Assembly (NCBI RefSeq): GCF_932526225.1
Contig: NC_064035.1
Coordinates: 18,403,969-18,467,968 of the forward strand
DNA: 64,000 nt
Origin: Nematostella vectensis
Taxonomy: Eukaryota > Cnidaria > Anthozoa > Actiniaria > Edwardsiidae
Direction of reading: 5' to 3'
Shown here in pieces: positions 41,186 through 54,400 of the stretch (the stretch's first letter is position 1; every line of letters begins with the position of its first letter). The notes under the pieces were generated by a model. The model searched no databases. It saw nothing but the letters and a program-made list of their open reading frames with translations, and was not told the DNA's origin. The position numbers were made by a program, and so were the translations under genes.

Positions 41186-42586
41186 TGCTGCCACTCAAAC
41201 AGTCTGCTATTTCCCTGTAATAACAACAGTCTGTTATTTCGCTGTAATAGATAATTATATATAATGATAAGGAAAATATCCTGAAGTTTTCCTTTTTATT
41301 GATAATATCTGCTACATTCATGGCTGTGTTTTGCTACTCAAAAAGCTTAATTGTTGACTTTTGTTTACTGTAAAATAACTTAGTTTATACAACTCCCGTT
41401 TATAATTATCATTTTTTCAGTTAATTATTTTTTTGGACTTGTCCATATTAGCTTCAAACATGCTACTCTTACTATTAAATATTAACTGCGGGTATTGGCC
41501 TGCCAAAATATAGTGTATTAAAAGCACCTCCGAATGGTGTCAACCTTTTTTTTTTAAAGTCTGTATTTGTTCCTAACTGTTGAAACAGTCCACAAGATCC
41601 AGCAGGGTAGAAGTTGTCAAGTCGTTTCCTTCCTGGGCTTATTTGGTCCATTTTGTATACTTGTATATACTTGTGTATACTTGTCCATTTTGTATACTTG
41701 TATATATTTGGCATGGTGTTAACACAACTTCTAAGAATCTGACATTTCTTTGGTGCAAGTCGAGATTTTTCTCTTAACAGACTAAAGCAGGGCACCAACA
41801 AATCCTGGTTATCAAAGTCATAGTATAAAATTTGTCCAAGCTATTGACTTATTTGCCTTGATTCTCAACATCTTATCAAACCAGCAAATAATAGCAACAA
41901 ACTGGGTATTTTGAAGCTATATCAAGGGAGTTGGTAGCTATAAAGGGTGAATAAGTTAACCTAATGTTGTTATGGGAGGGCTTTGCAGAGTTCTTGGTCG
42001 AATGTTATTTGATACATTCAAACCAAAATGAAATGTTAAAACAGCTATTACTTTCTAGGCATTTGCACTAAAAAAATTGAAATTTTTTTATTGTAACTCA
42101 AATATTAGCCCCATCTACATTGATCATGACATTTCTATATCCTTCCTCTGAATATTTGTTTGGTTGTAAATTCTTTCAGGCCATTAGAAAATATGGTAAG
42201 CTATGCGACTTGGTTTTTTGGTCATCGCGCGGTTACCCTGTGGTGTCACAAATCAGCCAGTAATCCATCCGCGCAACTCTCAGCCCCCTCTCGGTCTTAC
42301 GCTTTTATGTGTTTTTAGTTCAAAGTTCGTATGTTCACAGAAAAAAAGGCAGTATGAAAAAATATGCGGATTCAAATGGACTGAAGTCTTTTAGGAACCG
42401 TCTTGTCTGAAGTACGAGTTGATAGTAAAATCTACCCGAGTGTTCGTGAATCCCGCTCGTCGCTAACAGCTAAAAAGAGGACTATAGAGGAGGACTATAG
42501 AGGCTCTACACTACCATTGTATATTCATTCACGTCTATATTTATGTAAAAATCATTCACTTGTGTCGACGAGTTCCTTGCTAGCAG

Positions 42587-43549
42587 AAATTCGACAACTT
42601 CACAGTTTACAACAAAAGCGAACACAACCACAACAGAAAGCGAAAAAAACTGCCAAGGTGAGTTTTAGACGAAGATTTGTATTGAGAATATAAAAGTTAT
42701 TTTTCTTTTATTGTTGTGCTTTTATAATGCTCGTCTGTTCGTTTTTTTCCATAACCAATCTCTCAGACTAAAACACTGTACCAGCTTTAGTTTGACGTCA
42801 AGATGCCATATCAAAGTCATATATCCTTGTTTTGATTGGCTTAAATACCATCTACTTGAATTCCGATTGGCTTATAATTTTAACTTACACTTAAATGGTT
42901 TTTATTCAACCGAAAATCGCCATGAAAATGGTAAATACGTAAATACTTACACGTTCTATAAATTCAGGCATATATTCTTCACGGTAAGTAAGAATTTTAT
43001 CAATGCCACTTAGCTTGTTTGATTTATACATTTGTTTATAGAGTTTGCTTTGAGAATTCGTGGTCTAAATCAAACAATTTGAGCATAACAACATCCTTTG
43101 ATATTTTTCGTTCTCTCTATACTTTATTGACTGCGTTGAGATATTTAATAAAGGCTGACAAGTATCATCCTGTCATTTATTGCTGAAGAAGACCTTAATT
43201 CTTGTCTTTATATTCTGCGTATTTAGTCTTCTCGAAGATACAGCAACTTTTTCAACATTATCATAACTACATTAACTCTACAATTACAAAATAACTTTCT
43301 CTTCGAAAAAAAAAAAAATAAAAAATACAACCCCTATTACCTATATTGTTTTTGCTTTTATATTGTCTGCATCTTGCATACTTTCTAATGTATTTATTTA
43401 TTTTTATTCAAATAGTTGTGAAAAATTAGTAAAGATTATCAAAATATTGTTTTGAAAGAAAAAAAATAATTGTTTTCACTTTTATTTAGGTAAAACCAAC
43501 CAAGGACTACCCGAGGGCCATGATTGATGCTGAAGGCTGGGAGGCATGA
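42587..43549 (+). CDS. Candidate 3' exons of an unrecognised small protein
   Basis: Two exons join in phase. Exon 42587-42657 has acceptor TTGCTAGCAG and donor AAG|GTGAGT; the open frame also extends left to 42384, so the start is unsure. Exon 43490-43549 has acceptor TTTATTTAG and ends at TGA. The peptide is IRQLHSLQQKRTQ...KKTAK followed by VKPTKDYPRAMIDAEGWEA, a basic, glutamine-rich stretch and then a compact conserved-looking acidic/aromatic C-terminus. Good splice sites and the sharp change to codon-like composition in the last exon support a real gene. I do not recognise the family. Confidence 0.4.
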
Positions 43550-44002
43550 GAATAGGCAAATGTCTTAAGATAATATAGTAGGGGATTTCTTACTTTTATA
43601 CAACAGTAAATGTGAAATAGGCTTTTTTAGAGCAAGATACTTGCCCTCAATGATAAATCTGAAAACATTTTTTCTATCAACCTAAAGATAATGAGGAAAG
43701 GGGAAATGTTAGGAGAGTGCTCAACCAAGTTGTTGCATTACTTATGATTTTTCTATCAAAGATATAGTCCAATTTCTTCCTTTTCTCTCTCTCACCAGTA
43801 TCAGTATCACCAGTAATAAGTGATAGATTAATCTTCCATATGGCATCTGAAGTGTATCTAACTATATCATTCTATCTTTGGAATGCTGTTGCATCCATCA
43901 TTTGTTTCTTTGCAAGGGCAAACCTGGTCAGAATGTAGCTTTGATACGAGTGTACATTAATGAAACTTCTATCAAGGGAAGGGTTTATTATTAGAGCAAG
44001 GT

Positions 44003-44456
44003 CCGGGGGGGCTCTCCAGAAAGATAGACGGGGGGTGCTCGACCTATCTTTTACGGTATAAAATTCTTACCAACTGCTATCTCTTAGGGTGTGTTTTAGG
44101 ATTTTTCTGATTCTGCTATCTTTTAAGGTGTCTCACGCTAAGTGGTGGCCCAATCGGTTGAAATGTATTTTACAATAAACCACAAGTCAACTGATCGGTT
44201 AATACTTTAGACTTTAATGTCAGTAACATAACAATATAGGATCCGTCAGCAAATTAAAACCAGCATTGTTTTTTTAATGCTATCTCACAGGGTTGAAAAT
44301 TCCTCTGACCACACCCAATGTGCTATCTCTTAGAGGTAAGAGTTGTTGTTGACCACGCCCTTAGTGCTATCCCTTAGGGTTAAAATTGATTATGCTGTCG
44401 AGCACCCCTGTCTCTCAAACTCCCGTTTCTCATAGTCCCCCCCCCCTCCCCCCTGG
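44003..44456. mobile_element. 454-bp inverted-repeat element with perfect 9-bp target duplication
   Basis: The element starts CCGGGGGGGCTCTCCAGAAA and its right end is the approximate reverse complement (CCAGGGGGGA...). Inner inverted blocks GGGGTGCTCGAC / GTCGAGCACCCC also match. GAGCAAGGT flanks both sides (43994-44002, 44457-44465). The interior contains several CTATCTCTTAGGGT-like strings in tandem. No transposase is present. Confidence 0.85.
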
Positions 44457-44837
44457 GAGCAAGGTACTCTATATAAAGACAACATCAAGGTAAATTATAT
44501 AAAGACAAGATCAAACTGTGCTTTTTCAATAATAAATCTGTAAAAAAAAGTTTTATTTCAAACCTATAGGTAAATAGAAAGGGGAGAATGTTAGGAATAT
44601 GCTTATTTAAGCTATTATTGCATTATTGTTATATATTTTTTAAAGTAGTCACGTTTTTTCAAATAGAGTCATTCATTTCTCCCTTTTCTTCTCCCCATAT
44701 TGACTTTTTGTTATATTTATTTCTCCCTAACCCTAGCATAGGTCAATGAACATGGTTTGGTTTGAAATTAGAAATTGGAATTAAGCACTTTCAGTAATAA
44801 TTTAGGATTTGCCTCCATTGCATTAATTTTTGAGTAG

Positions 44838-45153
44838 CCAGTATGGGTGGATCCAGGGTTTCTAAAACCAACAGGCCAAAGGGTGGGTGCACCAATATGT
44901 AATGCATAACAAGAGGTATATTTGTGAAGTTTAGTTTCAACACATTCTTCTGAATAATCAGTTGTGGTACATGAAAACTACAGTAGTGGGTATATGGGGG
45001 GGGGGGGGTAGGGGGTTTAAACCTCCCCTTGGGCTTTCTTTTTTTATTGTTTTCAGTGCATCTTTTCATTCCAAATTGTTATGAAGGTAAAATAATGACG
45101 AAAATTTTTGGGCTAAATCCCCCCCTTGGTAAAAAGCTAGATCCGCCTCTGAA
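44838..45153. mobile_element. Possible hAT-like non-autonomous element
   Basis: The right end reads CTAGATCCGCCTCTG, whose reverse complement CAGAGGCGGATCTAG resembles widespread hAT terminal repeats. A related string CAGTATGGGTGGATCCAGGG lies at the left. I could not find an 8-bp target duplication, so the left border is unsure. Confidence 0.4.
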
Positions 45154-45664
45154 CTACAGTATGGCATGTAAATCTTTGGAATGCTGTTACATCCTTGATA
45201 TATTCTTCACAAGGTCAAGCTTGTTAGAATGGTGTTTTGAAAAAAATAGAACTTCTATAAAGGGAAATAAGAATTGACAATTAGACTCTTAAAAAAACAT
45301 TCTTGTCAACTAAGACACCTTGAACTTTGACAGCCTTTTTCACACCAAGTTTTAGTATTTTGTTAACTTTCACACTGCATATTTAATATTATTGAATGAG
45401 TTCTTGCTTGATCCATTTAGAGGGGCCAATACAATTCATAATAACATGGCAGTAAAATTTGACATATTTTTAATCTCATTAAAAAAACATTCTAGAGACA
45501 CCAAGATCCCCCTAAAACTACCCCTATCAGTCAACACAAAAAGGTGTTAAATGCTGGCTCCGCTTTTAGGCAGTGTCTAAATCTATATATTATAGAGAGC
45601 CACCCCATGTCCCAATTCCCAGACAGACACATCATATAAAAATGGCGATATTCTAGTATGCAGG

Positions 45665-45786
45665 GGGTGCGCAGGGTGAGCGCGCACCTCCCCCCCCCCC
45701 CCCTGGCGGCCAATAGTGGGTCATTTCTTATAAAGAGATTTTCAAATACTATGCTTTTTCCATATGATATCTATGACTGCGCACCC
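45665..45786. mobile_element. Short dispersed repeat, copy 2, with 10-bp inverted ends
   Basis: GGGTGCGCAG (45665-45674) is matched by CTGCGCACCC (45777-45786). The interior includes GGCGGCCAAT and ATACTATGCTTTTTCCAT shared with 7375-7490. A left-end-like string also occurs at about 31985 inside a CUL1 intron. Confidence 0.65.
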
Positions 45787-46309
45787 ATAGCCAATCCGGG
45801 GAACGGCCTGATATGAGTTTTTTTTATTGGCAATAAATCTCTCCTGTTTGATTTGTTAAACCAGAATTTATTTATCAATGAAACAGAACTAAAATTGAAT
45901 TCTTACGAAATTAACCTTTACAAAACACGTTGCAATGCAAAGCAATGGTTGCAGTCTGGGACTTGACATATGGTTGAGTCTCTGAGCGAGTGCTGTATGT
46001 GGCAGGAAATAACTAAGTGATCGCAATCCCTACCGAATACAAGGTCGAGAATAATTTCCTTCCTGATTGCAATAGAAAACACTAGACTGTAAACAATCTA
46101 ACACGCTAATCGAATTGTATTAGATGAAAGAATATTTTGCTGTGCAATTATTGTAGAAGGTCAAACATGAAAAAAAATGTAAAAAGCCGACTAATGACAT
46201 ACGACACAAATTAGGGGTTTGATCGGTTATTTTTACCGGAGTTGGCGTAATTATAGCCACAGGGAACGAATACGCGTCATTAGAAAGTCAAGGACGATAA
46301 AACGGTAGT

Positions 46310-46590
46310 TGTGTTCCTTTGCATTTTATGAACAGGCTTGTTCAATCAATCACAACGCTGCGGGGATACGCTACCGGTGACCAATAACAGGACACGGCTG
46401 TGATACCCCGAGATCCCGGGAAGAGAACTTCAATTTCCCATTAGCATTTTGGTATTAGCAATGCGCTGACAAAGCCACATTGATGTAGATCCGTGGGCAG
46501 TGTGGAATATAAAGTTACGACCATTAAATATCATCGCATTTTATCTCAACCACTCATGGATACTGCGGTGGATGTCTTTGCGGTGAGTAG
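46310..46590 (+). promoter_or_regulatory. Candidate TATA promoter and short first exon
   Basis: GAATATAAAG (about 46506-46515) is a TATA-like box. It is followed after about 45 bp by ATGGATACTGCGGTGGATGT and a strong donor GCG|GTGAGT near 46583. This could be a first exon of a plus-strand transcript, conceivably an alternative 5' exon of the glutamate receptor gene 5 kb downstream, but no linkage is visible. Confidence 0.25.
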
Positions 46591-46599
46591 CCATAAACT

Positions 46600-48570
46600 T
46601 GACTTTTTTATTCCAACAATGAAAAAGTGATCTCGAGAAACAGAAATATGGGAGAGGAATTACAGCAATTCATTTGTCAAGCAGCGTTTAAGAATTTAGC
46701 TATTTGGAAACAAATCTAAAAGATGTCTATAGCAAGATAGGTAAAAATAATATTGGCAAGAACCCCATCACAAAGCCCTGTAAGACATCACAGGTAGCTA
46801 AACAAGTTCATTGACCAACATAACATTTTCGTCCAGCTCCCGGCGGTAAAGTGTTCTAATCCTGCTTATATTCCGGTTGAAATCATATTCCAACTGTGGG
46901 GCGATTACAAGAAGCCTTTTAAAAATGGTTAGGAAGAAGGAAAGCGCATATCAATATAAAGGTTGGTGTTTTAATGGTCAGTGGCGAATCCGCTAGAAAC
47001 GCATAGTCGGTAACGAAATAAAATGATAAAAACCAGCTAATAGAAAACTAAACCTTTGCAAAAGGAAAAAGAATATCCTGTTACTAGCTTTAAAGTCACA
47101 TTGCTCTATGCTATTTACGAATAGTAATGGTATCAAATTTTAGGGCATTCTTGCCCTTAATTAAATTAAAAAATGCTTTTATGGCTAACCAATGACCCGA
47201 GAGCCAATGTTTTTAGAAAGTAAATCTATCTCGCACGTATCATTTTCGTATTTTTCATTATTTTACCCAGGGCGAATAGAAAAAAAAAATTAAAAAAACA
47301 AGTGTAAATGGACGAAAAACAATAACGCATACAGCGAATTGTTATTATAGGAAACAAGCAGGGAAGAAACAAAACCTGTGGTCAGTACTGCAGCAATGAA
47401 ATAAAAATAACGTAGAGTTGTCATAATAAAGTTGGTATTCAGGGATAATTCTTCCATGGGCCTGCCCTTCGGTTCAATTAAGAAAAGTGGCGGTAAAATA
47501 TTATAATTGGGACGTCATGAAGCGTAAAAAACGCCAGAGAAAAGGACATTGACAGCACAACTGTAACAATTGTTTTGTTAAATGATACTCAAAAGTGCGA
47601 CGTGTGCAAATACGATAAACAATAAGAACCAAGAAAACACTTTGAAAAAAGTTTTTTCACGCAAATAAACTTTGGGCGATTTTTTTACGGGAAAATGGAT
47701 TGCCAAGGACTTGTGCAAGCCCAAAACTATTCAGTTTTGAATAAATCCGAAAGCTTTCCTTGTGAGCACATTCTCGTAATACAACCGAGCTCTTTTTACG
47801 ATCACTGTTTCATAATTAGGTTTAATTTGTCACTCTAAACTTTAATTATGAACTCTAGTAAACGTCGTTTCCCGTATAGAAGACCCTGACCATTTTTGGA
47901 AATAAGCTTTTTAGGGAATTAGGCTATTCTAGTTTACCAGGTATCATTAAGAAAGTCAGTCTGCACAGTCTGAAGTCGGGAGAAACATCAGCTGTGACCA
48001 ACCGAATACCATATAGAATAGATACGTCAAGAGTTTTTCGTTGGCCACGGGGCTTACTCAACAATTATACTTAGAGACTCAGAGGAGAGGTTAGTCTTGA
48101 AGCATCGACATGAGTCTGCTTTTTTTAGTTTCAAGTTTTTTAGTTTTGAGCTTTAACTCTGTACTCTACATACACAGTATACTCCAAGCGCGTTCCCAGG
48201 ATTGGCCGAGGGGGGGGGGGGGGGGGGTTGCGCAGTAATAGGTATTATTTTAAAGAATGAGTATTTTAAGGTCCCTAAATAAGAAAGGACCCACATTTTG
48301 GCAGCAAAGGGGGGGAGGGGGGGGCGCCCACCCCCTGTGTCCCCGCCTGTACTCTGCGCTGCTGGTGACCTAGCTATTTGAGATGGTCTACCAAGCTGGC
48401 GAGAACGCCAAGGATGTCATGTTACCAACAATTTAGATTATTTGTTTATCTAGAAATTTGCGAATTCCCAGCCTAGTCCAGTGCGATGTTAGTGTTTCTT
48501 TTTCGTCATAGGGAATTTCACTGCACTGCTTTATTGCAAAAAAAAAAAAAAAAAAACACTAAAGTAATAA
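46600..48570. other. Intergenic, nothing recognised; poly-G at 48211-48227
   Basis: No gene was recognised. G-rich strings at 48211-48330 resemble the ends of decayed DNA elements. Confidence 0.35.
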
Positions 48571-48579
48571 AGATCTATA

Positions 48580-49030
48580 TATCATGATATATGAATATTT
48601 TTGCTTTTTATGACATCATCAATTACGTCCACATCCGTCCTGCTGCAACTCCTTGACAACTTCAGACATCTTATAGGTCTTAGATGTTTCAATCATGAGA
48701 TATGGATATTTTTGTTTTAGATGACAATTTTGTTGCTCCCTGTTTCCCCACCCTTGACATCTACATGACACATAACAGTTGTCATACGATGTTTTTTTCA
48801 TGAAATATGAATATTTTTAATGACATAGTAATAGTTTTGCTTTAGTGACGTCATCGATAAAGTAACGCATCACGTGACCATCTCGTTGCACTCCATTGAT
48901 ACAAGAATGACACATTGCAAGCATTGTTGTCATACGATGTTTCTTTCATGAGCAGATAGGAATTTGTTTTTCTTAATCACCTTTTGACTAGTTTTGCTTT
49001 TACCGACGTCATCGATGACACTACACTTCA
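48580..49030. repeat. Degenerate tandem repeat, unit about 170 bp, with CRE-like sites
   Basis: GTTGTCATACGATGTTT followed by TTCATGA occurs at about 48778 and 48949. Each copy is followed by AGTTTTGCTTT and GACGTCATCGAT (about 48845 and 49003). A third weaker unit precedes them. Apart from the repetition nothing indicates function. Confidence 0.6.
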
Positions 49031-49614
49031 CTTGATTTAAATAAAAATAAGAACTAAATAAAACGACCAACGTCTTTAATGTATGTTTAACAGATGTAAA
49101 ATTAAACAAAGTCGATTATATTGTGATGAACACCTGAAGAATCACTGCGAAAGATTAAGCCTTGGTGCTAGCGCCAGCTTTGGGGAGATTTTCATCGAAA
49201 GTAAAAGCATAGCCGACGGCGAGACTCTGTTGGCGTAGCAAATGCTTCCCGCGATAGCGATAAAACGAAAAGGAAGTGGGTTTCTGTTATCTGTCTCATA
49301 AGCCACCAGACACGCTTGCTACATTAGTCTAGGAGAAACAAGTTAGATATAAAAATAGATACATTACAAATGCAAAAGTTTAAAAGCCCTCCCATCGTGT
49401 TGTTAGTAATGAGTAGTTAAAAACGAAGAAAATTTGGAATAAATAATTCATTGCAAGACCATTTTGATCGACCAATAAAATACTTAGCTTGCGAGCTAAA
49501 TTTTTTGCTATGTGCGGTACTGACACTGTTTCAGTGCCGTACCGCTTGTAGGGGGAACATGCCCTATTGTTTTCTTAAAAATCTAAGGAAATAACCAGTA
49601 GAGGCGTAGCTGAG

Positions 49615-49805
49615 CCTCCTAGCTCTCTTGATGTCTCTGTGTCTCCCCCCCCCCCAGTTCTCTTGATGTCTCTGTGTCTTGCTCCTCCCAGTTCTCTTGA
49701 TGTATCTGTGTCTTCCCCTCAGTTCTCTTGATGTATCTGTGTCTTCCCCCCCTCCCAGTTCTATTGATGTATCTGTGTCTTCCCCCCAGTTCTCTTGATG
49801 GCTCT
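49615..49805. repeat. Minisatellite of five to six pyrimidine-rich units, 33-37 bp
   Basis: CAGTTCTCTTGATGTATCTG plus TGTCTT and a variable poly-C recurs. The minus-strand ORFs rich in RHRYIKRTG are read-through of this array. Confidence 0.85.
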
Positions 49806-50200
49806 GTAAAAACCATAAAATACGGGGAACGTTAGAAAGCTTGCGTTTCAATTTACTTGAGTAATAACTGCTTTGTAGCTTATCCTTTCGGGGTCGCGAC
49901 AAAACAAGGGGGGGGGGGGCAAAAAGTTTAGAGTACCACAAAAAGAGAAACCTTTCTAAGCCCCGTACGAAGGTATTGTAAAAAAAAAGCGGCTAGGCGA
50001 AGCTATTTTTCACTGATTGTCCACCATTTTGTTGAAATATGATGCAAGGTGGTTGATTAACTGCCTTTTTTAATTCTCCCCCTTTTCCTACCCATACTTG
50101 GGGGGAAGGGGGGTTGGATATTGCTACCAAAAAGATATGTAATCAAGAGAATGGTAAGTAAATAGATGCCAACTGCTATTTCATATTCGTATTTAGAAAC

Positions 50201-50577
50201 CAGACTCGTACCCAGTCGCCAAAATGAGAAGAAAATAAGAAGAAAATAAGGGAAACATAATTTATGCGCGGGTTGCCTGTGGTAATAATAAGAAGAAAAT
50301 AAGGGAAACATAATTTATGCGCGGGTTGCCTGAGGTAATAATAATAAGAAAATAACGGAAACATAATTTATGCGCGGGTTTCCTGTGGTAATAATCATAA
50401 GAAAAAAAAGGGGTAACATAATTTATGCGCGGGTTGCCTGTGGTGATTAACTAGGCGCGCGGTGCCGTTAATGTTTTACCCACACGGCACCGCGCCTAGT
50501 TAAACACCACAGGCAAGCCGCACATAAATATTGTTTCCATTATTTTCTACTCATTTTGGCGACTGGGTACGAGTCTG
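50201..50577. mobile_element. 377-bp foldback MITE with perfect 9-bp target duplication
   Basis: Terminal inverted repeats CAGACTCGTACCCAGTCGCC (plus AAAATGAG) are exact at both ends. TTTAGAAAC flanks both sides (50192-50200, 50578-50586). Inside, 3-4 tandem copies of a unit with GGAAACATAATTTATGCGCG and GGTTGCCTGTGGTAATAATA precede a central hairpin (AACTAGGCGCGCGGTGCCG against CGGCACCGCGCCTAGTTAA) and an inverted single copy of the unit. No coding capacity. Mutator-like mobilisation is suggested by the duplication length. Confidence 0.9.
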
Positions 50578-51479
50578 TTTAGAAACATTAGTAGCGCCAT
50601 TCTAATTACGCAACTAAAACAAACAGCTTTTAGTTCGACGCGGCAACACTGATGATCACGTTCTATATTTTATAGCGCTCCACACCTGAAAGTGACATCG
50701 CAAATCTCATCGCAAAAAATAAAGTCTATATTGTGTAAAGAATAAAAAGTGATTTGTCACCAGATTCCAATAATTGCGGTACACGTCAAACAAGTACACT
50801 GGGATAGACAAAATCACAAAAAACAAATAAACAGCTCACAAATTCTCAAAGGGGCAGCGTAACACTCTCTTGAACAGCGCGTGGTTTCGATGCTAGCAAG
50901 TGTAAGGGTAGTGGTTAATGGCGCGCTCGCGTTTGCTTTATCTTATAATGGGTATAATCGACGGCGGCTTCCCACCTGCCCTGATGTGTCAAGGCATTAA
51001 TATTTGATAGGTAGCTCCTTTTTGAGGCTGGGGTCAACTACATTTATCCAATTGCAGCAACTATTAGTGAGAAAGCGGGAAAGTGAGAAAGGTATTAGGC
51101 ACTGTCGACTGTGCGCGCGCACTAGAAAATAACGTCGTATTTACGGAATACAAGTTATTGTAAGGGGAATCGTAGCTTTAGGAATGTTTTCCGGTAAGCT
51201 GTGATGTGGAAATCCGCCGATATATTGTTCAAGTGGTATTTATAACATTATTCAAGTACACTCGGTTTGCCTATTTGCCAATATTACATGGAAAGAAATC
51301 AAAATTATAACAATTCGTTCCGTTTTTCGTTTGACAGGTAACATCCACAATGTGCGACAAGCGGGTCCAGTGAGTTGTCGAAATGATCACCATATCTGGG
51401 AAAAGTCGACGTAACATGTAACAAGCCGAGCTAAATAAGAAAACATAAACATCGCCGAAGCAGCGATGCTCTGGAACTC

Positions 51480-54400
51480 ATGTTATTAAGCAGACTTGGG
51501 TTGAATTTTCTTTTTTGCGCGTTGGTACTTTATATTCTCACGATCGACCTTGGTTATGCGCGTGATGGCACCATCGTCAAAGTTGGAGTTGTCTACGATG
51601 GTTCTGCCTCTGGCACAGAAACAGATTCGCTTTATGACTGGAGGGAAATGATGAGCTCACTAAACAGCCCTGAAGACAAGGTGGATTTGCAAATTATACC
51701 GATCTCAGTTCAACAAGTTCATATTCCGCAATTATTTAAAGTGTTCTGTAGTAGAGTGATCAATGAAGATGTGGCAGTACTAGTATTGCATACAAACGAC
51801 CGGCTCTGCCGCTACATAGCATCTCTAGCGGCCTATTTCTGGATTCCTGTTCTTGGGACATCTTGCCAAGACCCGCTCCTCTCAGACAAGGTAAGTAAAA
51901 AAAACCTTGCCACAAAACGGATTTAAGACAGGTAGATCATTTAAAAAAGAGATTTCTGAGAAATAATGTTCAAGAGTAATGAAACCAAGAAGTAAATAAA
52001 AAAAGGGAATATTCTGCATAAATTCTGCGGGAAGCAATGGGGTTGTATTACAAATGTTTCACTTCGACGATGGAATATTTGCGGCACAAAAACCAATATT
52101 AGTGTTTTGCCATTTTGCGAGAAACTTTCTTTTTTTGCATACCGAGTTGGTGACATAAACTATTTTCGCTGTCATTTTGAAAAAGTGAGTAAATGTATAT
52201 ATACTTGACTACAAGAACAAAGGGAAAATCTTTAGGGTATAAATGCCATATCAAACTAACTGCTGGTTTAGACAAAAAGAAAAATAATACCCGCAGAGAA
52301 TCAGGTGCATTTTGATGTGAAAAAGAAAAAAATATCGGATCTATTTGTCATTTCAATCAGTGAGTCGCACACGACGGGAGGGCATCCTAGATAAACGTAA
52401 ATCCTTCTGGAGTTAATAATCATGACGAGATTGTTATCAGACTGAATACGAATTACTTCTATCCCTTTATTCTAATACTCAGTCATTTTTCTTTTTGGGG
52501 GGAGGTTTATTCTGCTTAGAAATTCATATGAGATTTCATTAAAAGTAATCTATCCGATTTTTAAACAGTTCCCTTGTTTAGGAATCTATGAACAAAATTA
52601 TGAAATATTTCTTAGCAGGAATACAACACAAATTTTAATAGAATAATTACGGTTCTATACCCGATATTTTTTAAGCAACGACAAAAACACATTGTTTTAA
52701 AGAAACCCAACGTTGTAAATTGTTAATTGAAGTCCGTCATCAAGAAAACACATTTTTCTTTGGAGATAATTTTGATTCATTACGCTCGAATAACGAACGA
52801 GAGCGTGTTTGTGAATCATGTTTTTATAAGATGTACGCCACAAGGTGTTCGAAAATATCTAATCTGATAATGTGTACATCTATCTTTCCTTAACCTTCTT
52901 TATAAAACGTAGGAGATAAATCAGGTATCTCAAGCTAAGATTTGTTTTAAAGAAATACTAAAAAGAATCAGCAGACCAATGGTAGAATAAGTCCAAACCA
53001 TCTCGGAGAAAGCCTTCAATGATTGAGACATTTTGAATTCAGTACAAAGGATGGTTTTAATAAAACATATTGTCCAGTAATAGGCATGGAATTCTATGAG
53101 CAATTGTCGCGTGTTACCTCTTTAGATCAAGTCTGTCTAGTGGGGATATCTAGTGAGTATCAAGATTAATCCCAAGAAAGATCTCGCCGTTGCTAAAGGG
53201 CTAGAGTTAATGAGTAAATTCACTGAAATGAAAACAAAAAATCAGAAATGTTTTTTTTCTTCTCCAACTGCCCTTATTGCCCTGTCTCGGTAATAAGGTA
53301 AAGAAACGTCTAAAATATATCTAAAAGATATCGATTAAGTCCTTGGTAGAATGGGTTAAGAGGACCATCTCTCCATCGCAAGAGTAGATTCTGATTCTAA
53401 TTACAGCGATATAAGCACAACCTAAAATAATAGTAAAAAGCCTTAGTATTAAAGAGTGCGCTCGGAGCTTTCTTAGCTTTATTTTTTGCCTTTTAAAGCC
53501 GTCTATAAAAAGCATCGGTTATATATCGAGAACTAGGATTTTATGAGATTCGTTTGTTTTATTTTGCCCTACAAAAAAAAAGAACATTCTCGATTCCCAT
53601 TTAACTGTTTATTTATTATGCAAGCTAAGAGGATCTCATTTTAAAACCGAATTTTGTGAAGCTACGGCCAAAAGGATTAAAATTATAATGATCGTCTTGG
53701 TACGAGCCGAAAAGTCGACTGAAAAAGAATGCATAAACCTTAGCTCAATGCTGGTCATTTACGATAATTCGCGAGGTTGAAATGTATTCTTTTGAAAATG
53801 TAAAACAGAATAAACAGTTATTATCGCTTAGTTGTCGTATACGCCTTTTTAACAGCGACAAACGCAGGACCAATTATCGAATGCCTTCCTTCATACAAAA
53901 CAAGGACTTTAAAATAAGCAATTATTTACTAATGCGTGACTTGATAAGAGGAACTGCCAACAATTCAATTTATACGACAAAGAATAAACTTCGTTACCAT
54001 GAGCGCGCGTATACCAGACAAAAATGTGTATGTTTTGTGCTCGAATAATAATCACTCACCGTGATGGCCTGATTACTTGCATAAAATAAACCCCAATTAG
54101 AGCCATCGCTTCACCAAAATACATAACCCTCGCGCTAAATGGAGAGGGGGAGGGATCCGTGTACCGCAATACTGATTAAAGCTGCCAAATTGCCTCAAGT
54201 TACAGGTTGAATGCTAAAAAATACTCAGGCGGTTCGCGTCTGTACATTGTTCGGATTATTAAGGGGTGTAGCCGCTTGCTTTTTTTATTATCTGAAGTAA
54301 TTAATTGCATCTCCTTGTCATCAGGATGTTTACCGGTCATTTGTGCGGGTCGTCCCACCGAGCACCCAGCAATTCCGGGTTGCACTAGAACTTCTGCAAT

